64,000 nt of DNA. Origin: Methylocella silvestris (lineage in GTDB: Bacteria; Pseudomonadota; Alphaproteobacteria; Rhizobiales; Beijerinckiaceae). Below are positions 9,027 through 20,058 of the stretch, one piece after another; the first letter of the stretch is position 1; each line of letters starts with the position of its first letter. The position numbers were made by a program, and so were the translations under genes. The notes under the pieces were generated by a model. It saw only the letters and a list, made by a program, of their open reading frames with translations. It was not told where the DNA came from and did no database searches. The DNA is taken from positions 248,001 through 312,000 of the forward strand of contig NZ_PDZR01000001.1 in the NCBI RefSeq assembly GCF_002891535.1, read 5' to 3'.

Positions 9027-10510
9027 GCGAAACAGCGATCCGCGAGGCAAGCTCCTCCGAGACCGGGCGCCAGAGCGAACCGCTCTGGACGGCGCTTGGC
9101 CTTGTCGCGCCGCTCGAAGCGCGCATCAGCGGCGGGGCGCCCCGGCGCGGCGCGACGGGCGTTTCCATTGATACGCGCACGCTTCGCCCCGGCGATCTCT
9201 TCTTTGCGATCAGCGGCCTCAACAGCGACGGGCATGATTATGTTGCCGCCGCGCTCGAAAAGGGCGCCCTCGCCGCGGTCGTCGATGAGGCCCACGCGGG
9301 ATCTCTCGCCGGCCTTGGCCCGCTTTATGTCGTTCGCGACGAGGTTCTCGCCGCCCTCGAACGCCTCGGCGTGGCCGCAAGGGCGCGAACGAAGGCGCGC
9401 ATCGTCGCCGTCACCGGTTCAGTCGGCAAGACCTCGACCAAGGAGGCGCTGCGCCTCGCGCTCGCCGCGGCGGGGCCAACCCACGCCTCGGTCGCCTCCT
9501 ACAATAATCATTGGGGCGTGCCGCTGACGCTCGCCCGCATGCCAAAACAGACAGAGTTCGGCGTGTTTGAAATCGGTATGAACCATCAAGGCGAAATCAC
9601 GCCGCTGACGCGGATGGCGCGTCCACATGTCGCGATCATCACCACCGTCGCCGCGGTGCATATGGAGAATTTCACGGGCCTCGCCGCGGTCGCGGACGCC
9701 AAGGCGGAGATTTTTGCCGGGCTGGAGCCGGGCGGCGTCGCTATTCTGCCGGCCGACAATCCGCAGTTCGAGCGGCTTGACGCTGCGGCGAGGCGTTCGC
9801 CGGCGGGACTTGTTGCGAGCTTCGGCGCAAACGAGCATGCCGAGGCCCGACTTCTCGACGTGAGCCTCGCCGCCGACCATTCCATGGTCGAGGCTGATAT
9901 TTGCGGACAAAGGCTGACCTATCGACTCGGCGCTCCGGGGCGACACCTTGCGATGAATTCGCTCGCCGTGCTGCTCGCCGCCAAGGCGCTTGGCGTTGAT
10001 CCGCGCGACGCGGCGCAGACGCTCGCCTCTTTCGCCGCGCAGCCAGGCCGCGGTCAAAGGCTGACGCTCCAGGCGTGCGACGGCGCCTACACGCTGATCG
10101 ACGAGAGCTATAACGCCAATCCGGCCTCGATGCGCGCCGCCTTCGAGCTGGCCGGCGCGCTGCCGCCGCCTTCGCCCGGACGGCGCATCGCGGTCCTCGG
10201 CGACATGCTCGAACTCGGATCCGGCGCCGCCGACATGCACGCGGGACTCGCGGAGGATCTGACCGCCAATCATTTCGACCTCGTCTTCGCCGCGGGGCCG
10301 CTCTGCAAGCATCTGTTCGATGCGCTGCCCGCCGCCATGCAGGGGGAGTGGCGTGAAAGCGCGCAGATGATCGCGCCCGCCGTCGCGGCCGCGGCGCGGG
10401 CCGGCGACCTCGTGATCGTCAAGGGATCGAACGGCTCGAAGATGAGCGCCGTCGTCGAAGCGCTGAAACAGGCCGAGAGAAACGGCTCAAACGAGGGGCG
10501 GACCGCCTGA
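9023..10510 (+). CDS. murF: UDP-MurNAc-tripeptide:D-Ala-D-Ala ligase MurF
   Basis: 495 residues. The N-terminal substrate domain carries [18 protein letters not shown], the P-loop [11 protein letters not shown] is near residue 132, and [16 protein letters not shown] lies in the C-terminal domain, all typical of MurF. It ligates D-Ala-D-Ala to complete the UDP-MurNAc-pentapeptide. ATG 9023 overlaps the murE stop (ATGA), and mraY begins one base after its stop. The N-terminal ~30 residues are poorly conserved and Ser/Glu-rich. Confidence 0.96.
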   Translation: MSETAIREASSSETGRQSEPLWTALGLVAPLEARISGGAPRRGATGVSIDTRTLRPGDLFFAISGLNSDGHDYVAAALEKGALAAVVDEAHAGSLAGLGPLYVVRDEVLAALERLGVAARARTKARIVAVTGSVGKTSTKEALRLALAAAGPTHASVASYNNHWGVPLTLARMPKQTEFGVFEIGMNHQGEITPLTRMARPHVAIITTVAAVHMENFTGLAAVADAKAEIFAGLEPGGVAILPADNPQFERLDAAARRSPAGLVASFGANEHAEARLLDVSLAADHSMVEADICGQRLTYRLGAPGRHLAMNSLAVLLAAKALGVDPRDAAQTLASFAAQPGRGQRLTLQACDGAYTLIDESYNANPASMRAAFELAGALPPPSPGRRIAVLGDMLELGSGAADMHAGLAEDLTANHFDLVFAAGPLCKHLFDALPAAMQGEWRESAQMIAPAVAAAARAGDLVIVKGSNGSKMSAVVEALKQAERNGSNEGRTA

Positions 10511-10511
10511 C

Positions 10512-11594
10512 ATGCTGACCTGGCTCACCCAGTTTTCGCCGCACTTTCAGCCGCTGAACCTGTTCCGCTACATCACCTTCCGCACCGGCGGCGCCACGGC
10601 TACGGCGCTGTTCTTCGTGTTCTTCTTCGGCCCGCGCATCATCGCCGCGCTGCGAATCAAGCAGGGCAAGGGCCAGCCGATCCGTCTCGACGGGCCGCAG
10701 TCGCACCTCCTCACCAAAAAGGGCACGCCGACGATGGGCGGCCTGATGATTCTCTCGGGGCTGATCGTATCGACCCTGCTCTGGGCCAATTTGCGCAATC
10801 ATTATGTCTGGGTCGTCCTGTTCGTCACGACCGGCTTCGGGCTGATTGGCTTCTACGACGACTATCTCAAGGTCTCGAAGCAGTCGCATAAGGGCTTTCC
10901 GGGGCGGATCCGGCTCTTGCTCGAAGTCGGCATCGCGGGAGCGGCCTGCTACGCGATGATGCTGCTTGGCACGCCGCACACGACATCGCTCGCCTTTCCC
11001 GCGATCAATGGCTTCGCCGTCGATCTTGGCCTGTTCTTTCTCGTCGTCGGGCCCTTCGTGATCGTCGCGGCCGGGAACGCCGTCAATCTGACGGACGGGC
11101 TCGACGGCCTCGCCATCGTGCCGGTGATGATCGCCGCCGGCACATTTGGCGTCATCGCCTATCTCGCCGGCAATGCGATTTTCTCGACCTATCTTGGCAT
11201 CAATTTCGTCCCGGGAGCTGGCGAACTCTCCGTCGTTACCGGCGCCGTCATCGGCGCGGGCCTCGGCTTTTTATGGTTCAATGCGCCGCCGGCGCAGATT
11301 TTCATGGGCGACACCGGCTCGCTCGCCCTCGGCGGCCTGCTTGGCGCCGTCGCCGTCGCCGTCAAGCATGAGATCGTGCTCGCCATCGTCGGCGGCCTGT
11401 TCGTTCTGGAAACGCTTTCGGTGATCGTGCAGGTGATCTCCTTCAAGCTCACCGGCCGGCGAGTCTTCAAAATGGCGCCCATTCATCACCATTTCGAACA
11501 GCTTGGCTGGTCGGAGCCACAGGTCGTGGTTCGTTTCTGGATCATTGCCTTCGTGCTGGCGCTGATCGGCCTTTCGACCCTGAAGCTGAGGTAG
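10512..11594 (+). CDS. mraY: Phospho-N-acetylmuramoyl-pentapeptide transferase MraY
   Basis: A 360-residue integral membrane enzyme with about ten membrane helices. Conserved catalytic loops are present: GFYDDYLKV (Asp pair), [23 protein letters not shown] and the [11 protein letters not shown] histidine loop near the C-terminus. It transfers phospho-MurNAc-pentapeptide to undecaprenyl phosphate, forming lipid I on the inner face of the membrane. It sits between murF and murD in conserved order with almost no spacing. Confidence 0.97.
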   Translation: MLTWLTQFSPHFQPLNLFRYITFRTGGATATALFFVFFFGPRIIAALRIKQGKGQPIRLDGPQSHLLTKKGTPTMGGLMILSGLIVSTLLWANLRNHYVWVVLFVTTGFGLIGFYDDYLKVSKQSHKGFPGRIRLLLEVGIAGAACYAMMLLGTPHTTSLAFPAINGFAVDLGLFFLVVGPFVIVAAGNAVNLTDGLDGLAIVPVMIAAGTFGVIAYLAGNAIFSTYLGINFVPGAGELSVVTGAVIGAGLGFLWFNAPPAQIFMGDTGSLALGGLLGAVAVAVKHEIVLAIVGGLFVLETLSVIVQVISFKLTGRRVFKMAPIHHHFEQLGWSEPQVVVRFWIIAFVLALIGLSTLKLR

Positions 11595-11596
11595 AC

Positions 11597-12988
11597 ATGA
11601 TTCCGGTTGGCGTGTTCCGCGATCAGTCCGTCGCGGTGTTCGGCCTTGGCGGCTCGGGTTTCATCACCGCGCAGGCGCTGGTTGCGGGCGGCGCCAGCGT
11701 CTACGTCTGGGACGACAATGAGCATGCGCGCGAAAAGGCGCGCGCCGCCGGTCTCAGGATCGAAAATCTCGCCGGCGTCGACTGGCGTCGGTTCAGCGCG
11801 CTCGTGCTGTCGCCGGGCGTGCCCCTGACCCATCCAGCGCCGCATTGGACCGCTGTCAAAGCGCGCGAGGCCGGGGTTGAAATCATCGGCGACATCGAGC
11901 TGTTCTGCCGCGAGCGGCGGCGCCTCGCGCCGGATGCGCCTTTGATCGCCATTACCGGCACCAATGGCAAATCGACCACCACCGCCCTGATCGCGCATCT
12001 CTTTGCGACCCTCGGCTTCGACGTCCAGGTCGGCGGCAATATCGGCACGCCGATTCTGGCGCTGGAGCCGCCAAGCTCCGAGCGCGTCCATGTCGTCGAA
12101 TGCTCCTCCTATCAGATCGATCTCGCCCCCTCGCTAGATCCGACCGTCGGCGTCCTTCTAAACATCACCCCGGATCATCTCGACCGGCATGGGACGATGG
12201 AAAATTACGCGGCGATCAAGGCGCGCCTCGTTTCGGCCGCCGACCATGCCGTGATCGGCTTCGACGACGTCTTCTGCGCGACGATTGCTTTGAGACTGCG
12301 CGCCGAAGGCCATGACGTCATCGGCGTTTCGGCCGCCGGAAAACTCGACGGGGATGGCGTCGTCTTTGAAGGCGGCGCGCTCTACTGGAAGGCGGGCGGC
12401 CGCCTCAGCCTCATCGCCGATCTGATCGGCATCGGCTCTTTGCGCGGCGCGCACAATGGCCAGAACGCCGCCGCCGCCGTCGCTGTCCTGCATGCGATCG
12501 GCCTTGACGGGGCAGGGCTCGCCAAGGGGCTTGGCTCCTTCGCCGGCCTCGCCCATCGCATGGAGGAGGTCGGCAGATATGGCAAGGCGCTGCTCGTCAA
12601 TGATTCCAAGGCGACCAATGCCGACGCCGCCGAAAAAGCGCTTCTCTCCTTCGACAATATCTACTGGATCCTCGGCGGGCGCGCCAAGCAGGGCGGCATC
12701 GAGCCCTTGAAGCCGCTGTTCGGCAGGATCGCCAAAGGCTATCTCATCGGCGAGGCCAGCTCCGACTTTGCCAAGACGATCGGCGGCGTCTTTCCGGTCG
12801 CTTTCTGTCAGACGCTCGAAAACGCATTGCCGCTCGCCGCGCGCGACGCGCTCCAAAGCGCGAGCGCCGAGCCTGTCGTGCTGCTCTCCCCCGCCTGCGC
12901 CTCCTTCGACCAGTTTCCTGATTTCGAAAAGCGCGGCGACCGTTTTCGCGATATTGCGCGCGCGCTGATGGCGGAGAAGAAAATTTAA
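11597..12988 (+). CDS. murD: UDP-MurNAc-L-Ala:D-Glu ligase MurD
   Basis: 463 residues. The N-terminal Rossmann-like start [18 protein letters not shown] leads to the P-loop [14 protein letters not shown] near residue 120. The motif [15 protein letters not shown] follows, and the C-terminal domain has [15 protein letters not shown], the usual MurD signature. It adds D-glutamate to UDP-MurNAc-L-Ala. ATG 11597 follows the mraY stop by two bases. A 51-bp gap separates it from ftsW, one of the few non-overlapping junctions in the cluster. Confidence 0.96.
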   Translation: MIPVGVFRDQSVAVFGLGGSGFITAQALVAGGASVYVWDDNEHAREKARAAGLRIENLAGVDWRRFSALVLSPGVPLTHPAPHWTAVKAREAGVEIIGDIELFCRERRRLAPDAPLIAITGTNGKSTTTALIAHLFATLGFDVQVGGNIGTPILALEPPSSERVHVVECSSYQIDLAPSLDPTVGVLLNITPDHLDRHGTMENYAAIKARLVSAADHAVIGFDDVFCATIALRLRAEGHDVIGVSAAGKLDGDGVVFEGGALYWKAGGRLSLIADLIGIGSLRGAHNGQNAAAAVAVLHAIGLDGAGLAKGLGSFAGLAHRMEEVGRYGKALLVNDSKATNADAAEKALLSFDNIYWILGGRAKQGGIEPLKPLFGRIAKGYLIGEASSDFAKTIGGVFPVAFCQTLENALPLAARDALQSASAEPVVLLSPACASFDQFPDFEKRGDRFRDIARALMAEKKI

Positions 12989-13039
12989 CCAAAAGCGGAC
13001 AAAATCGGGACGATTCGAATTAACCTTTAGGAATTGGCG

Positions 13040-14233
13040 ATGGCGGCGCGCACGGAACGATCGGCTCTGGCCAATTGGTGGTGGACGATCGACCGCTGGA
13101 TGCTGGCGGCCATTGGCGCGCTGATCGTCATCGGCCTCGTCCTGACCATGGCGGGCAGCCCGCCGGTCGCCGAACGGCTCGGCCTGCCGCCGTTCCATTT
13201 CGTTCATCGTCAGGCGCTCGCCATCTTCCCGACGATCGCCGTGATGCTGCTGGTTTCCTTCCTGACCCCGCGTCAGGTGCGCCGCGCCGCGCTCATCATC
13301 TTCGTGATCGCGATGGGCCTCATTATCGCGGCGCTCCTGTTCGGCCATGAGGTCAAGGGCTCGCGGCGCTGGATTTTTGGCGTTCAGCCGTCGGAGTTCT
13401 TAAAACCCGCCTTCGTCATTCTCGCCGCCTGGGCCTTTTCCGAAGGCGGCAAGCGAAAGGACGTGCCGGGCAACTTTCTTGCCATCATCCTCCTGCCGAT
13501 GACCATCGCGCCTTTGATCCTGCAGCCCGATTTTGGCCAGACGCTGCTGATCTCGATCGTCTGGGGCGCGCTGTTCTTCATGGCCGGGCTGCACTGGTTC
13601 TGGGTTTTCGGCATCGGCGGCGCCGGCTTCGGCGGCGCGCTGCTCGCCTATAAATTCGTGCCGCATGTGCGCGCGCGCGTCCTCAAATTCCTCGATCCCG
13701 GCTCCGGCGGCGGCATCGTCGACACCTTTCAGGTCGACACCGCGCTCGACAGCTTCCTGTCCGGCGGCTGGTTCGGCAAGGGACCAGGCGAGGGCACGGT
13801 CAAGCGCATCCTCCCCGACGCGCATACCGATTTCATCTTCGCCGTGACGGGCGAGGAATTCGGCATCGCCGCCTGCCTGTTCATCGCCTCGATTTTCGCT
13901 TTTGTCGTGCTGCGCGGCCTTCTTCAGGCCTCGCGCAACGACGACCCGTTCTGCCGTTTCGCGAGCGCCGGCCTCGTTCTGATGTTCGGCATCCAGAGCG
14001 CCATCAACATGGCGGTCAATCTTCATCTGATGCCGGCCAAGGGCATGACTTTGCCGTTCATCTCCTATGGCGGCTCCTCGCTGATCTCGCTGGCGATCGG
14101 CATCGGCTTCCTGATCGCGGTGACGCGCAAGCGCCCCGGCGAACGCATCATCGCCAGCGCGCAGGCGCAGCGCGAAGGCCGGGCCGCCGCGCTCAAAGGC
14201 CATGAGGCGGCGCGGCGGGAAATCTATCCATGA
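13040..14233 (+). CDS. ftsW: Septal peptidoglycan glycosyltransferase FtsW (SEDS)
   Basis: 397 residues, about ten membrane helices, SEDS family. Conserved family stretches include FGHEVKGSRRWI near residue 100 and QPSEFLKPAFVILAAW, plus a large periplasmic loop with GKGPGEGTVKRILPDAHTDF, whose Asp-containing region is linked to polymerase activity. PAKGMTLPFISYGGSSL lies near the C-terminus. It polymerises lipid II at the septum with FtsI. ATG 13040 was chosen behind a TTTAGGA ribosome-binding site over a TTG six bases upstream. The stop overlaps murG by ATGA. Confidence 0.95.
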   Translation: MAARTERSALANWWWTIDRWMLAAIGALIVIGLVLTMAGSPPVAERLGLPPFHFVHRQALAIFPTIAVMLLVSFLTPRQVRRAALIIFVIAMGLIIAALLFGHEVKGSRRWIFGVQPSEFLKPAFVILAAWAFSEGGKRKDVPGNFLAIILLPMTIAPLILQPDFGQTLLISIVWGALFFMAGLHWFWVFGIGGAGFGGALLAYKFVPHVRARVLKFLDPGSGGGIVDTFQVDTALDSFLSGGWFGKGPGEGTVKRILPDAHTDFIFAVTGEEFGIAACLFIASIFAFVVLRGLLQASRNDDPFCRFASAGLVLMFGIQSAINMAVNLHLMPAKGMTLPFISYGGSSLISLAIGIGFLIAVTRKRPGERIIASAQAQREGRAAALKGHEAARREIYP

Positions 14234-15345
14234 GCGCAGATCGGCCTATTCTGCTCGCGGCGGGCGGCACGGGCGGACATCTTTTCCCGGCGCTGGCGAC
14301 CAGCGAGGCGCTTGCCGCGCGGGGCTTTGCCGTCGAGCTTTTCACCGACGAGCGAGCGCAAAAATATGGCCAGGATTTTCCTGCGCGAGCCATTCATATT
14401 GTCAGCTCCGCCTCGCCGCGCGGCTCAGGACTGATCTCGCGCGCGACCGCGGCCCTGGCGCTCGCCCGCGGCACGATGCAGGCGCGAAAGCTCATCGCGC
14501 GCATACGGCCGCTCGCGCTGATCGGGTTTGGCGGCTATCCGAGCGTGCCGCCGGTGCTGGCGGCGAGCCAGCTCGGCGTGCCGACGGTCATCCACGAAGG
14601 CAACGCCGTCATCGGCAAGGCCAATCTGTTCCTCGCGCCCCGCGTGCGCGCCATCGCCAAGGGCTTTGCGACGCTCGACGGAATTTCCGCCGCGCTCGCC
14701 GCAAAAACCCATCTGACTGGCGATCCGGTGCGGCCGATGGTGATCGAGGCGGCGAAAATTCCCTTCCCCGATTTTTCCGATGGAAGGCTGCGTCTGCTCG
14801 TCACCGGCGGCTCGCAAGGAGCGCGGGTGATGTCGGACATCGTGCCGGCGGCCATCGAACTGTTGTCCGAAGCCGAGCGCAAAGCCCTGATCGTCGTGCA
14901 GCAGGCGCGCGGCGAGGATGAGGCGCGCGTCCGCGAAGCCTATGCAAGACTTGGCGTTGCGGCCGAGGTCAAAGCCTTCTTCGCCGATCTGCCGCTCAGA
15001 ATCGCGGCGGCCCATCTCGTGATCGGCCGGGCCGGCGCCTCGACCGTCTCGGAGCTGACGGTGATCGGCCGTCCCGCCATCCTCGTGCCGCTGCCGCATG
15101 CTCTGGATCAGGATCAGGCGGCCAATGCGCGGCAGTTCGCGGCCTCGGGCGGCGCGAGCGTCGTCGCGCAGAGCGCATTTTCGCCGCAATGGCTGGCCAA
15201 TGCCTTGAGCGAGGCGCAAAAAGACCTGGCGGGCCTCGCCCGTCGCGCCGAGGCGGCGAGGGGCGCGGGGATTCCCGACGCCGCGGACCGCCTCGCCGAT
15301 CTCGTCCTCAGCGTCGCCGGGCATAAGGAGAAGGCCGCGCCATGA
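14230..15345 (+). CDS. murG: UDP-GlcNAc:lipid I GlcNAc transferase MurG
   Basis: 371 residues, GT-B fold glycosyltransferase. The first G-loop [16 protein letters not shown] is at the N-terminus, and [14 protein letters not shown] follows near residue 100. The UDP-GlcNAc-binding site [21 protein letters not shown] and the loop [14 protein letters not shown] lie in the C-terminal domain. It makes lipid II from lipid I on the cytoplasmic membrane face. It overlaps ftsW (ATGA) upstream and murC (ATGA) downstream. Confidence 0.97.
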   Translation: MSADRPILLAAGGTGGHLFPALATSEALAARGFAVELFTDERAQKYGQDFPARAIHIVSSASPRGSGLISRATAALALARGTMQARKLIARIRPLALIGFGGYPSVPPVLAASQLGVPTVIHEGNAVIGKANLFLAPRVRAIAKGFATLDGISAALAAKTHLTGDPVRPMVIEAAKIPFPDFSDGRLRLLVTGGSQGARVMSDIVPAAIELLSEAERKALIVVQQARGEDEARVREAYARLGVAAEVKAFFADLPLRIAAAHLVIGRAGASTVSELTVIGRPAILVPLPHALDQDQAANARQFAASGGASVVAQSAFSPQWLANALSEAQKDLAGLARRAEAARGAGIPDAADRLADLVLSVAGHKEKAAP

Positions 15346-16748
15346 AACTTCCGCATGAACTCGGACCGATCCATTTCATCGGCATCGGCGGCATCGGCAT
15401 GTCCGGCATCGCCGAGGTGCTGATCAATCTCGGCTATTCCGTGCAGGGCTCCGACGCCGCCGAGAACGCCAATGTGCTGCGTCTGCGCCGCAAAGGCGCG
15501 ATCATCCATATCGGCCATCGCGCCGACAATCTCGGCGACGCCGAGGTTGTGGTGGTCTCGACGGCGATCAAACGCAACAACCCCGAGCTCGTCTATGCGC
15601 GCGAAATGCGCCTGCCGGTCGTGCGCCGCGCCGAAATGCTCGCCGAGCTGATGCGGCTGAAGCAATGCGTCGCCATTGCCGGCACGCATGGCAAGACGAC
15701 GACGACTTCGCTCGTGGCCACGCTGCTCGAGGCCGGCGGCTTCGATCCGACGGTCATCAATGGCGGCATCATCAACGCCTATGGCACCAATTCGCGGTTG
15801 GGGGCCGGCGACTGGATGGTGGTCGAGGCCGACGAAAGCGACGGTACGTTCCTGAAACTGCCGGCCGACGTCGCCATCATCACCAATATCGACCCCGAAC
15901 ATCTCGACCATTTCGGCACCTTCGAGAACATCCGCAAGGCGTTCCGCTCCTTCGTCGAAAATATCCCTTTTTATGGCTTCGCCGTCATGTGCCTCGATCA
16001 TCCGACGGTGCAGGAGCTCGTCGGCCAGATCGAGGACCGGCGCGTCATCACCTATGGCGAGAATCCGCACGCCGACGTGCGGCTTGTCGAAATCGATCTT
16101 GCCGGCGGCATGTCGCGCTTTTCCGTGATCGTGCGCGACCGCAAGAGCGGCAGCCAGACGGTGATCGAGAAAATCCTGATGCCGATGCCCGGCCTGCATA
16201 ATGCGCTGAACGCAACGGCGGCCATCGCCGTCGCGCACCAGCTCGGCATGAGCCCCGACCAGATCCGAGGCGCGCTCGCAGGGTTCGGCGGCGTCAAGCG
16301 CCGCTTCACCCGCACTGGCGAATGGAACGGCGCCATCATTTTCGACGATTACGCGCATCATCCGGTCGAGATCGCCGCCGTGCTCAAGGCCGCGCGCGCC
16401 TCGACCAAGGGCCGCGTCATCGCCATCGTGCAGCCGCATCGCTACACGCGCCTGCATTCGCTGTTCAATGAATTCGCGGCCTGCTTCAACGACGCCGACG
16501 CGGTGATCGTCGCCGATGTCTATGCGGCCGGCGAAGCGCCGATCGAGGGCGCCGACCGCGACGGCCTTGTCGCCGCGATCAAGGCGCGCGGCCATCGCCT
16601 CGCCATGCCGCTCGCCCGTCCCGCCGATCTGTCGCGGCTGGTCCGCCAGCTGGCGCGGCCGGGCGATTACATTGTGCTGCTCGGGGCCGGCAACATCACG
16701 CAATGGGCCTACGCCTTGCCGGGCGAGCTCGCGGCGAACGCGGCGTAA
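15342..16748 (+). CDS. murC: UDP-N-acetylmuramate:L-alanine ligase MurC
   Basis: 468 residues. The N-terminal nucleotide-binding motif [16 protein letters not shown] leads to the P-loop [11 protein letters not shown] near residue 114. The motif [12 protein letters not shown] and the C-terminal [11 protein letters not shown] plus QPHRYTRL motifs are all MurC hallmarks. It attaches L-alanine to UDP-MurNAc as the first step of the stem peptide. ATG 15342 overlaps murG. Confidence 0.97.
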   Translation: MKLPHELGPIHFIGIGGIGMSGIAEVLINLGYSVQGSDAAENANVLRLRRKGAIIHIGHRADNLGDAEVVVVSTAIKRNNPELVYAREMRLPVVRRAEMLAELMRLKQCVAIAGTHGKTTTTSLVATLLEAGGFDPTVINGGIINAYGTNSRLGAGDWMVVEADESDGTFLKLPADVAIITNIDPEHLDHFGTFENIRKAFRSFVENIPFYGFAVMCLDHPTVQELVGQIEDRRVITYGENPHADVRLVEIDLAGGMSRFSVIVRDRKSGSQTVIEKILMPMPGLHNALNATAAIAVAHQLGMSPDQIRGALAGFGGVKRRFTRTGEWNGAIIFDDYAHHPVEIAAVLKAARASTKGRVIAIVQPHRYTRLHSLFNEFAACFNDADAVIVADVYAAGEAPIEGADRDGLVAAIKARGHRLAMPLARPADLSRLVRQLARPGDYIVLLGAGNITQWAYALPGELAANAA

Positions 16749-16788
16749 GCGTTTGCGACAGCAGCCGGATTTATCAGAGCCTCGACCC

Positions 16789-17703
16789 GTGGCGTTTCCG
16801 GATTTGACGCCGGATCTACGGCGGGCGATGCCGGACCTGCGCGGCGCGCTTGCCGCAAACGCGCCGCTGTCGGGGCTGACCTTCTTTCGCACCGGCGGCC
16901 CGGCGCAGATCCTGTTCGAACCAGCCGACGAAGCCGACCTTTCCTATTTTCTGCAGCGGCTCGACCCGTCGCTCCCGGTTGTGACGCTCGGCGCGGGTTC
17001 GAACCTGCTCGTGCGCGACGGCGGGCTCAAGGGCGTTGTTATAAGGCTAGGCCGCCCGTTCGAGGAGATCGCCATCGAGGGGTTGCGCGTCACGGCAGGC
17101 GCCGCGGCGCGCGACATGAAGCTCGCGCTGGTCGCAGGCCGGGCCGGCGTCGCGGGTCTGTCGTTCCTGCGCGGCGTTCCGGGATCGATCGGCGGTGCGC
17201 TGCGCATGAACGCCGGCGCCTATGGGTCGGAGATCAAGGATCGCCTGATCTCCTGCCGCGGCGTCGACCGCGCCGGACGCATCATCGAATTCGCCAACGC
17301 CGATATGGGATTTTCCTATCGCCACAGCGCAATCGGCCCGGACATCATCTTTACCGGCGCGACGTTTGAAGGCTTGGCTGGCGAGTCTGAAAAGCTGATG
17401 GCCGAGATGGCGGAAATCACGGCGGAGCGCGGCAAGACCCAGCCGGTCAACAGCCGCACTGGCGGCTCCACCTTCAAGAATCCGCCGGGCCACAAAGCCT
17501 GGGCGCTGATCGACGCCGCCGGCTGCCGCGGCTTGCGGATCGGCGATGCGCAGATCTCCGAACTGCATTGCAATTTTCTGATTAATCAGGGGGCGGCCAG
17601 CGCGGCGGACATCGAGGCCCTCGGCGAGGAGGTCCGCGCTCGCGTCAAGGCAAAAAGCGGCGTGACGCTCGAATGGGAGATTTTGCGGGTGGGGGAGGCA
17701 TGA
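16789..17703 (+). CDS. murB: UDP-N-acetylenolpyruvoylglucosamine reductase MurB
   Basis: 304 residues from GTG 16789. FAD-binding type-4 domain motifs are present: [13 protein letters not shown] near residue 28, [13 protein letters not shown] near 65, and GIPG-like [19 protein letters not shown] with the family's catalytic region. [14 protein letters not shown] and [15 protein letters not shown] follow near the C-terminus, as in type I enzymes. It reduces UDP-GlcNAc-enolpyruvate to UDP-MurNAc. The open frame extends upstream inside murC, so the start is a judgement; ATG 16828 is an alternative. It is followed by the GIY-YIG interruption. Confidence 0.93.
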   Translation: MAFPDLTPDLRRAMPDLRGALAANAPLSGLTFFRTGGPAQILFEPADEADLSYFLQRLDPSLPVVTLGAGSNLLVRDGGLKGVVIRLGRPFEEIAIEGLRVTAGAAARDMKLALVAGRAGVAGLSFLRGVPGSIGGALRMNAGAYGSEIKDRLISCRGVDRAGRIIEFANADMGFSYRHSAIGPDIIFTGATFEGLAGESEKLMAEMAEITAERGKTQPVNSRTGGSTFKNPPGHKAWALIDAAGCRGLRIGDAQISELHCNFLINQGAASAADIEALGEEVRARVKAKSGVTLEWEILRVGEA

Positions 17704-17724
17704 ACTTTCTCGCGCGCCTCAACC

Positions 17725-18090
17725 TCAAGATCCCTCATCCTGGGGAGCAGGCGAAGCCTGCGTCTCGAAGGACGAGGGATCGCTCGATGAGGTTTCGATC
17801 TTGCTCTTGCGCCGCGCAAGCGCAGACAAAGCGTCAAAATCCCCACGCATATGCGCTTTCTTTTTTGCGCGGGACCAACCCTTGATGCGCCGCTCCGCCG
17901 CGACGGCCTCATCCGTTCGCTCGTAATATTCGCTGAAGACAAGTTCGACGGGTGAGCGATTTTTCGTATAGCAGGCCTCGATCAGTCCGCGCGCGTGTTC
18001 GCTCACCCGCTCTTCGACTGAGCGATGCGTAATTCCTGTGGAATGGCTGCCATCGGCGCAGCGCAGAATGTAGATCGACGCGCCCTGCAT
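17725..18090 (-). CDS. GIY-YIG nuclease superfamily protein (YhbQ/UvrC-N type)
   Basis: A 121-residue reverse-strand protein inside an otherwise forward cluster. The N-terminus [19 protein letters not shown] is the GIY-YIG core (YIL...TGI). R at SVEERVSEH and the [26 protein letters not shown]-type helix, with a Glu for metal binding, follow. The usual second Tyr in SYYTGI is replaced (SHSTGI), so activity could be altered. The last ~18 codons are encoded by the left palindromic repeat, and the right repeat lies 5 bp before the start codon. The nuclease fold call is good; a cellular role is unknown. Confidence 0.8.
   Translation of the reverse strand: MQGASIYILRCADGSHSTGITHRSVEERVSEHARGLIEACYTKNRSPVELVFSEYYERTDEAVAAERRIKGWSRAKKKAHMRGDFDALSALARRKSKIETSSSDPSSFETQASPAPQDEGS
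17731..17780. repeat. Palindromic repeat, left copy flanking the GIY-YIG gene
   Basis: An imperfect palindrome: CCTCATCCT at its left end pairs with AGGACGAGG at its right, with an inner AGGC/GCCT hairpin. It is the reverse complement, with changes in the loop, of the copy at 18096-18142. It resembles the dispersed hairpin repeats common between genes in Hyphomicrobiales genomes. It overlaps the 3' end of the GIY-YIG coding sequence. Confidence 0.65.
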
Positions 18091-18095
18091 CGGAA

Positions 18096-18142
18096 ATCCT
18101 CGTCCTTCGAGACGCCGCTGCGCGGCTCCTCAGGATGAGGAT
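18096..18142. repeat. Palindromic repeat, right copy flanking the GIY-YIG gene
   Basis: Begins ATCCTCGTCCTTCGAGACG and ends CTCCTCAGGATGAGGAT. It forms a hairpin and is inverted relative to the copy at 17731-17780. The two copies bracket the GIY-YIG gene almost exactly, giving a unit of about 410 bp between murB and ddl. Confidence 0.65.
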
Positions 18143-18190
18143 TTCCTAAAGCTCCGCAATGCCGCCTTCACCAAAAAACGGATTTTACCA

Positions 18191-19114
18191 ATGACCAAAC
18201 ATGTCGCCGTTCTGATGGGCGGGCTTTCCGCCGAGCGCGAGGTCTCGCTGCGCTCGGGCGCAGCCTGCGCCAAGGCGCTCGAAGCGGAAGGTTTTAAGGT
18301 CACGCCGCTCGACGTCGATCGCGACATCGCGCAGACGCTCGCGGCGCTGCGCCCGGACGTTGCCCTCAACGCGCTGCACGGACGCTACGGCGAGGACGGC
18401 GTGATCCAGGGCGTGCTTGAAATGCTCGCCATTCCCTATACGCATTCCGGCGTGCTCGCCTCGGCGCTCGCCATGCAGAAGGATCGCGCCAAGGATGTTT
18501 TGCGCGCCGCCGGCGTGCCGGTGGCCGAGGGCGTCACCATCGGCCGTTTCGAGGCGGCCAAGGCCCATGTCATGGCGCCGCCCTATGTCGTCAAGCCGCT
18601 CGGAGAGGGCTCGTCCTTCGGAGTCATCATCGTGCGCGCCGATCAGGCGCATCCGCCGCAGGAGCTGACGCGCGAGGACTGGGTCTATGGCGACCTCGTT
18701 CTGGTCGAACGTTTCGTCGCCGGACGCGAACTCACCTGCGCCGTCATCGGCGACAAGGCCTATGGCGTCACCGAAATCCGCGCCGCCGACGGCGGATGGT
18801 ACGATTATGACGCAAAATACAAGGCTGGAGGCTCCATCCACATCCTTCCGGCGAATCTTAAAGAATTTGTTTACCAAAATGTACAAGAGTTAGCTCTTGT
18901 GGCGCACAGAGCGCTCGGCTGTCGCGGGGTAAGCCGGACTGACTTTCGCTACGACGATACGCCTCAAGGGACGGGCGAGCTCGTCGTGCTCGAAGTCAAC
19001 AGCCAACCCGGAATGACCGAGACGTCGCTGGTGCCAGAGATCGCGGCATATGCCGGCATATCTTTTGGCGAGCTTGTTCGATGGATGGTCGAAGACGCTT
19101 CCTGCGATCGCTAG
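18191..19114 (+). CDS. ddl: D-alanine--D-alanine ligase
   Basis: 307 residues, ATP-grasp fold. The N-terminus [19 protein letters not shown] is the family signature 1, and [25 protein letters not shown]-type sequence follows. [12 protein letters not shown] is the ATP-binding loop, and [19 protein letters not shown] is signature 2 near the C-terminus. It makes D-Ala-D-Ala for MurF. ATG 18191 is 48 bp after the right palindromic repeat, so transcription must cross the inserted unit or restart here. Confidence 0.96.
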   Translation: MTKHVAVLMGGLSAEREVSLRSGAACAKALEAEGFKVTPLDVDRDIAQTLAALRPDVALNALHGRYGEDGVIQGVLEMLAIPYTHSGVLASALAMQKDRAKDVLRAAGVPVAEGVTIGRFEAAKAHVMAPPYVVKPLGEGSSFGVIIVRADQAHPPQELTREDWVYGDLVLVERFVAGRELTCAVIGDKAYGVTEIRAADGGWYDYDAKYKAGGSIHILPANLKEFVYQNVQELALVAHRALGCRGVSRTDFRYDDTPQGTGELVVLEVNSQPGMTETSLVPEIAAYAGISFGELVRWMVEDASCDR

Positions 19115-20058
19115 GCGCGAGGCAGGGCGAATTTGCGCAGATGGCTCCGTTCGGGGCGGCGCTCAAAGCCCCGGCGGCTGTCCGGCGCGCGCCAACGGCG
19201 AAGCCGCGGGCGCGCCGGCCGAGGCCGGGAGCGCGTCATCGTCTGCTCGCGCGGCTGAGCGGCAGCGGCGCGACCTTCGTCTTCGTTGCAGCGCTGTTCG
19301 CCGCGACTGGCGTCTATGGCGCGGTGAGGGGCGGCCACTATCAGACGATGATCGAGGCCTATGGGGAGCCCGCCGACATCATGGCGCGGGCGCTCGGCTT
19401 TCGTATCAAGGCCGTGACGATCGCCGGCCAGAACGAGCTCACGGAAGCAGAAATCCTCGCCGCCGCCGGCGTCGGTGAGCGCAATTCGCTTCCCTTCCTC
19501 GACGTCGCCAAGGTGCGCGAGAGATTGCGTGCAATTCCTCTCGTCAAGGAGGTCAGCGTCGCGAAGCTCTACCCCAATCGCCTGCTGATCGAGATCGAGG
19601 AGCGCCAGCCCGCGGCGCTCTGGCAGAAAGACGGAACGGTCCACATCGTAGCGACCGACGGCATGACGATCGACGATCTGCGCGACCAGCGCTTCGCCAA
19701 TCTGCCGCTCGTCGTCGGCGACGACGCCAATATGAAGCTTGACGACTATCGCGCGATTTTGGAGGCGGCCGGCTCGCTGCGCGAAAGAATCAGAGCCGGA
19801 GTTTTTGTCTCAGGCCGCCGCTGGAACCTCAAAATGAACGATGGCGTCGATGTCCTGCTTCCCGAAACTGCTCCTGCCGCGGCGGTCGAAACGCTGGTCC
19901 GGCTACAGCGCGAATCACGCGTGCTCGACAAGGCGGTGTTGTCGATCGACCTGCGCCAGCCAGGCCGTATGACCGCACGGTTGACGGAAGAGGCGAGCGC
20001 CGAGCGCGTTGCTGCGGCCGCCGCGCATAAGCCAAAGTCGAAAGGCGGCCAGATATGA
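19081..20058 (+). CDS. ftsQ: Cell division protein FtsQ
   Basis: 325 residues from ATG 19081, which overlaps ddl by 34 bp; ATG 19141 (305 residues) just after the ddl stop is equally possible. A basic, Arg/Pro-rich cytoplasmic tail precedes one membrane helix (about residues 64-80). A POTRA domain then starts [20 protein letters not shown], and the FtsQ beta-domain contains [25 protein letters not shown]. It is the periplasmic scaffold that binds FtsL/FtsB in the divisome. The stop overlaps ftsA (ATGA). Confidence 0.93.
   Translation: MDGRRRFLRSLGARQGEFAQMAPFGAALKAPAAVRRAPTAKPRARRPRPGARHRLLARLSGSGATFVFVAALFAATGVYGAVRGGHYQTMIEAYGEPADIMARALGFRIKAVTIAGQNELTEAEILAAAGVGERNSLPFLDVAKVRERLRAIPLVKEVSVAKLYPNRLLIEIEERQPAALWQKDGTVHIVATDGMTIDDLRDQRFANLPLVVGDDANMKLDDYRAILEAAGSLRERIRAGVFVSGRRWNLKMNDGVDVLLPETAPAAAVETLVRLQRESRVLDKAVLSIDLRQPGRMTARLTEEASAERVAAAAAHKPKSKGGQI

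Noticed and set aside
12985-13025. Two TTAACC motifs between murD and ftsW as a possible CtrA site
   Set aside because: They are 35 bp apart rather than in the TTAA-N7-TTAA arrangement, so no full CtrA box.
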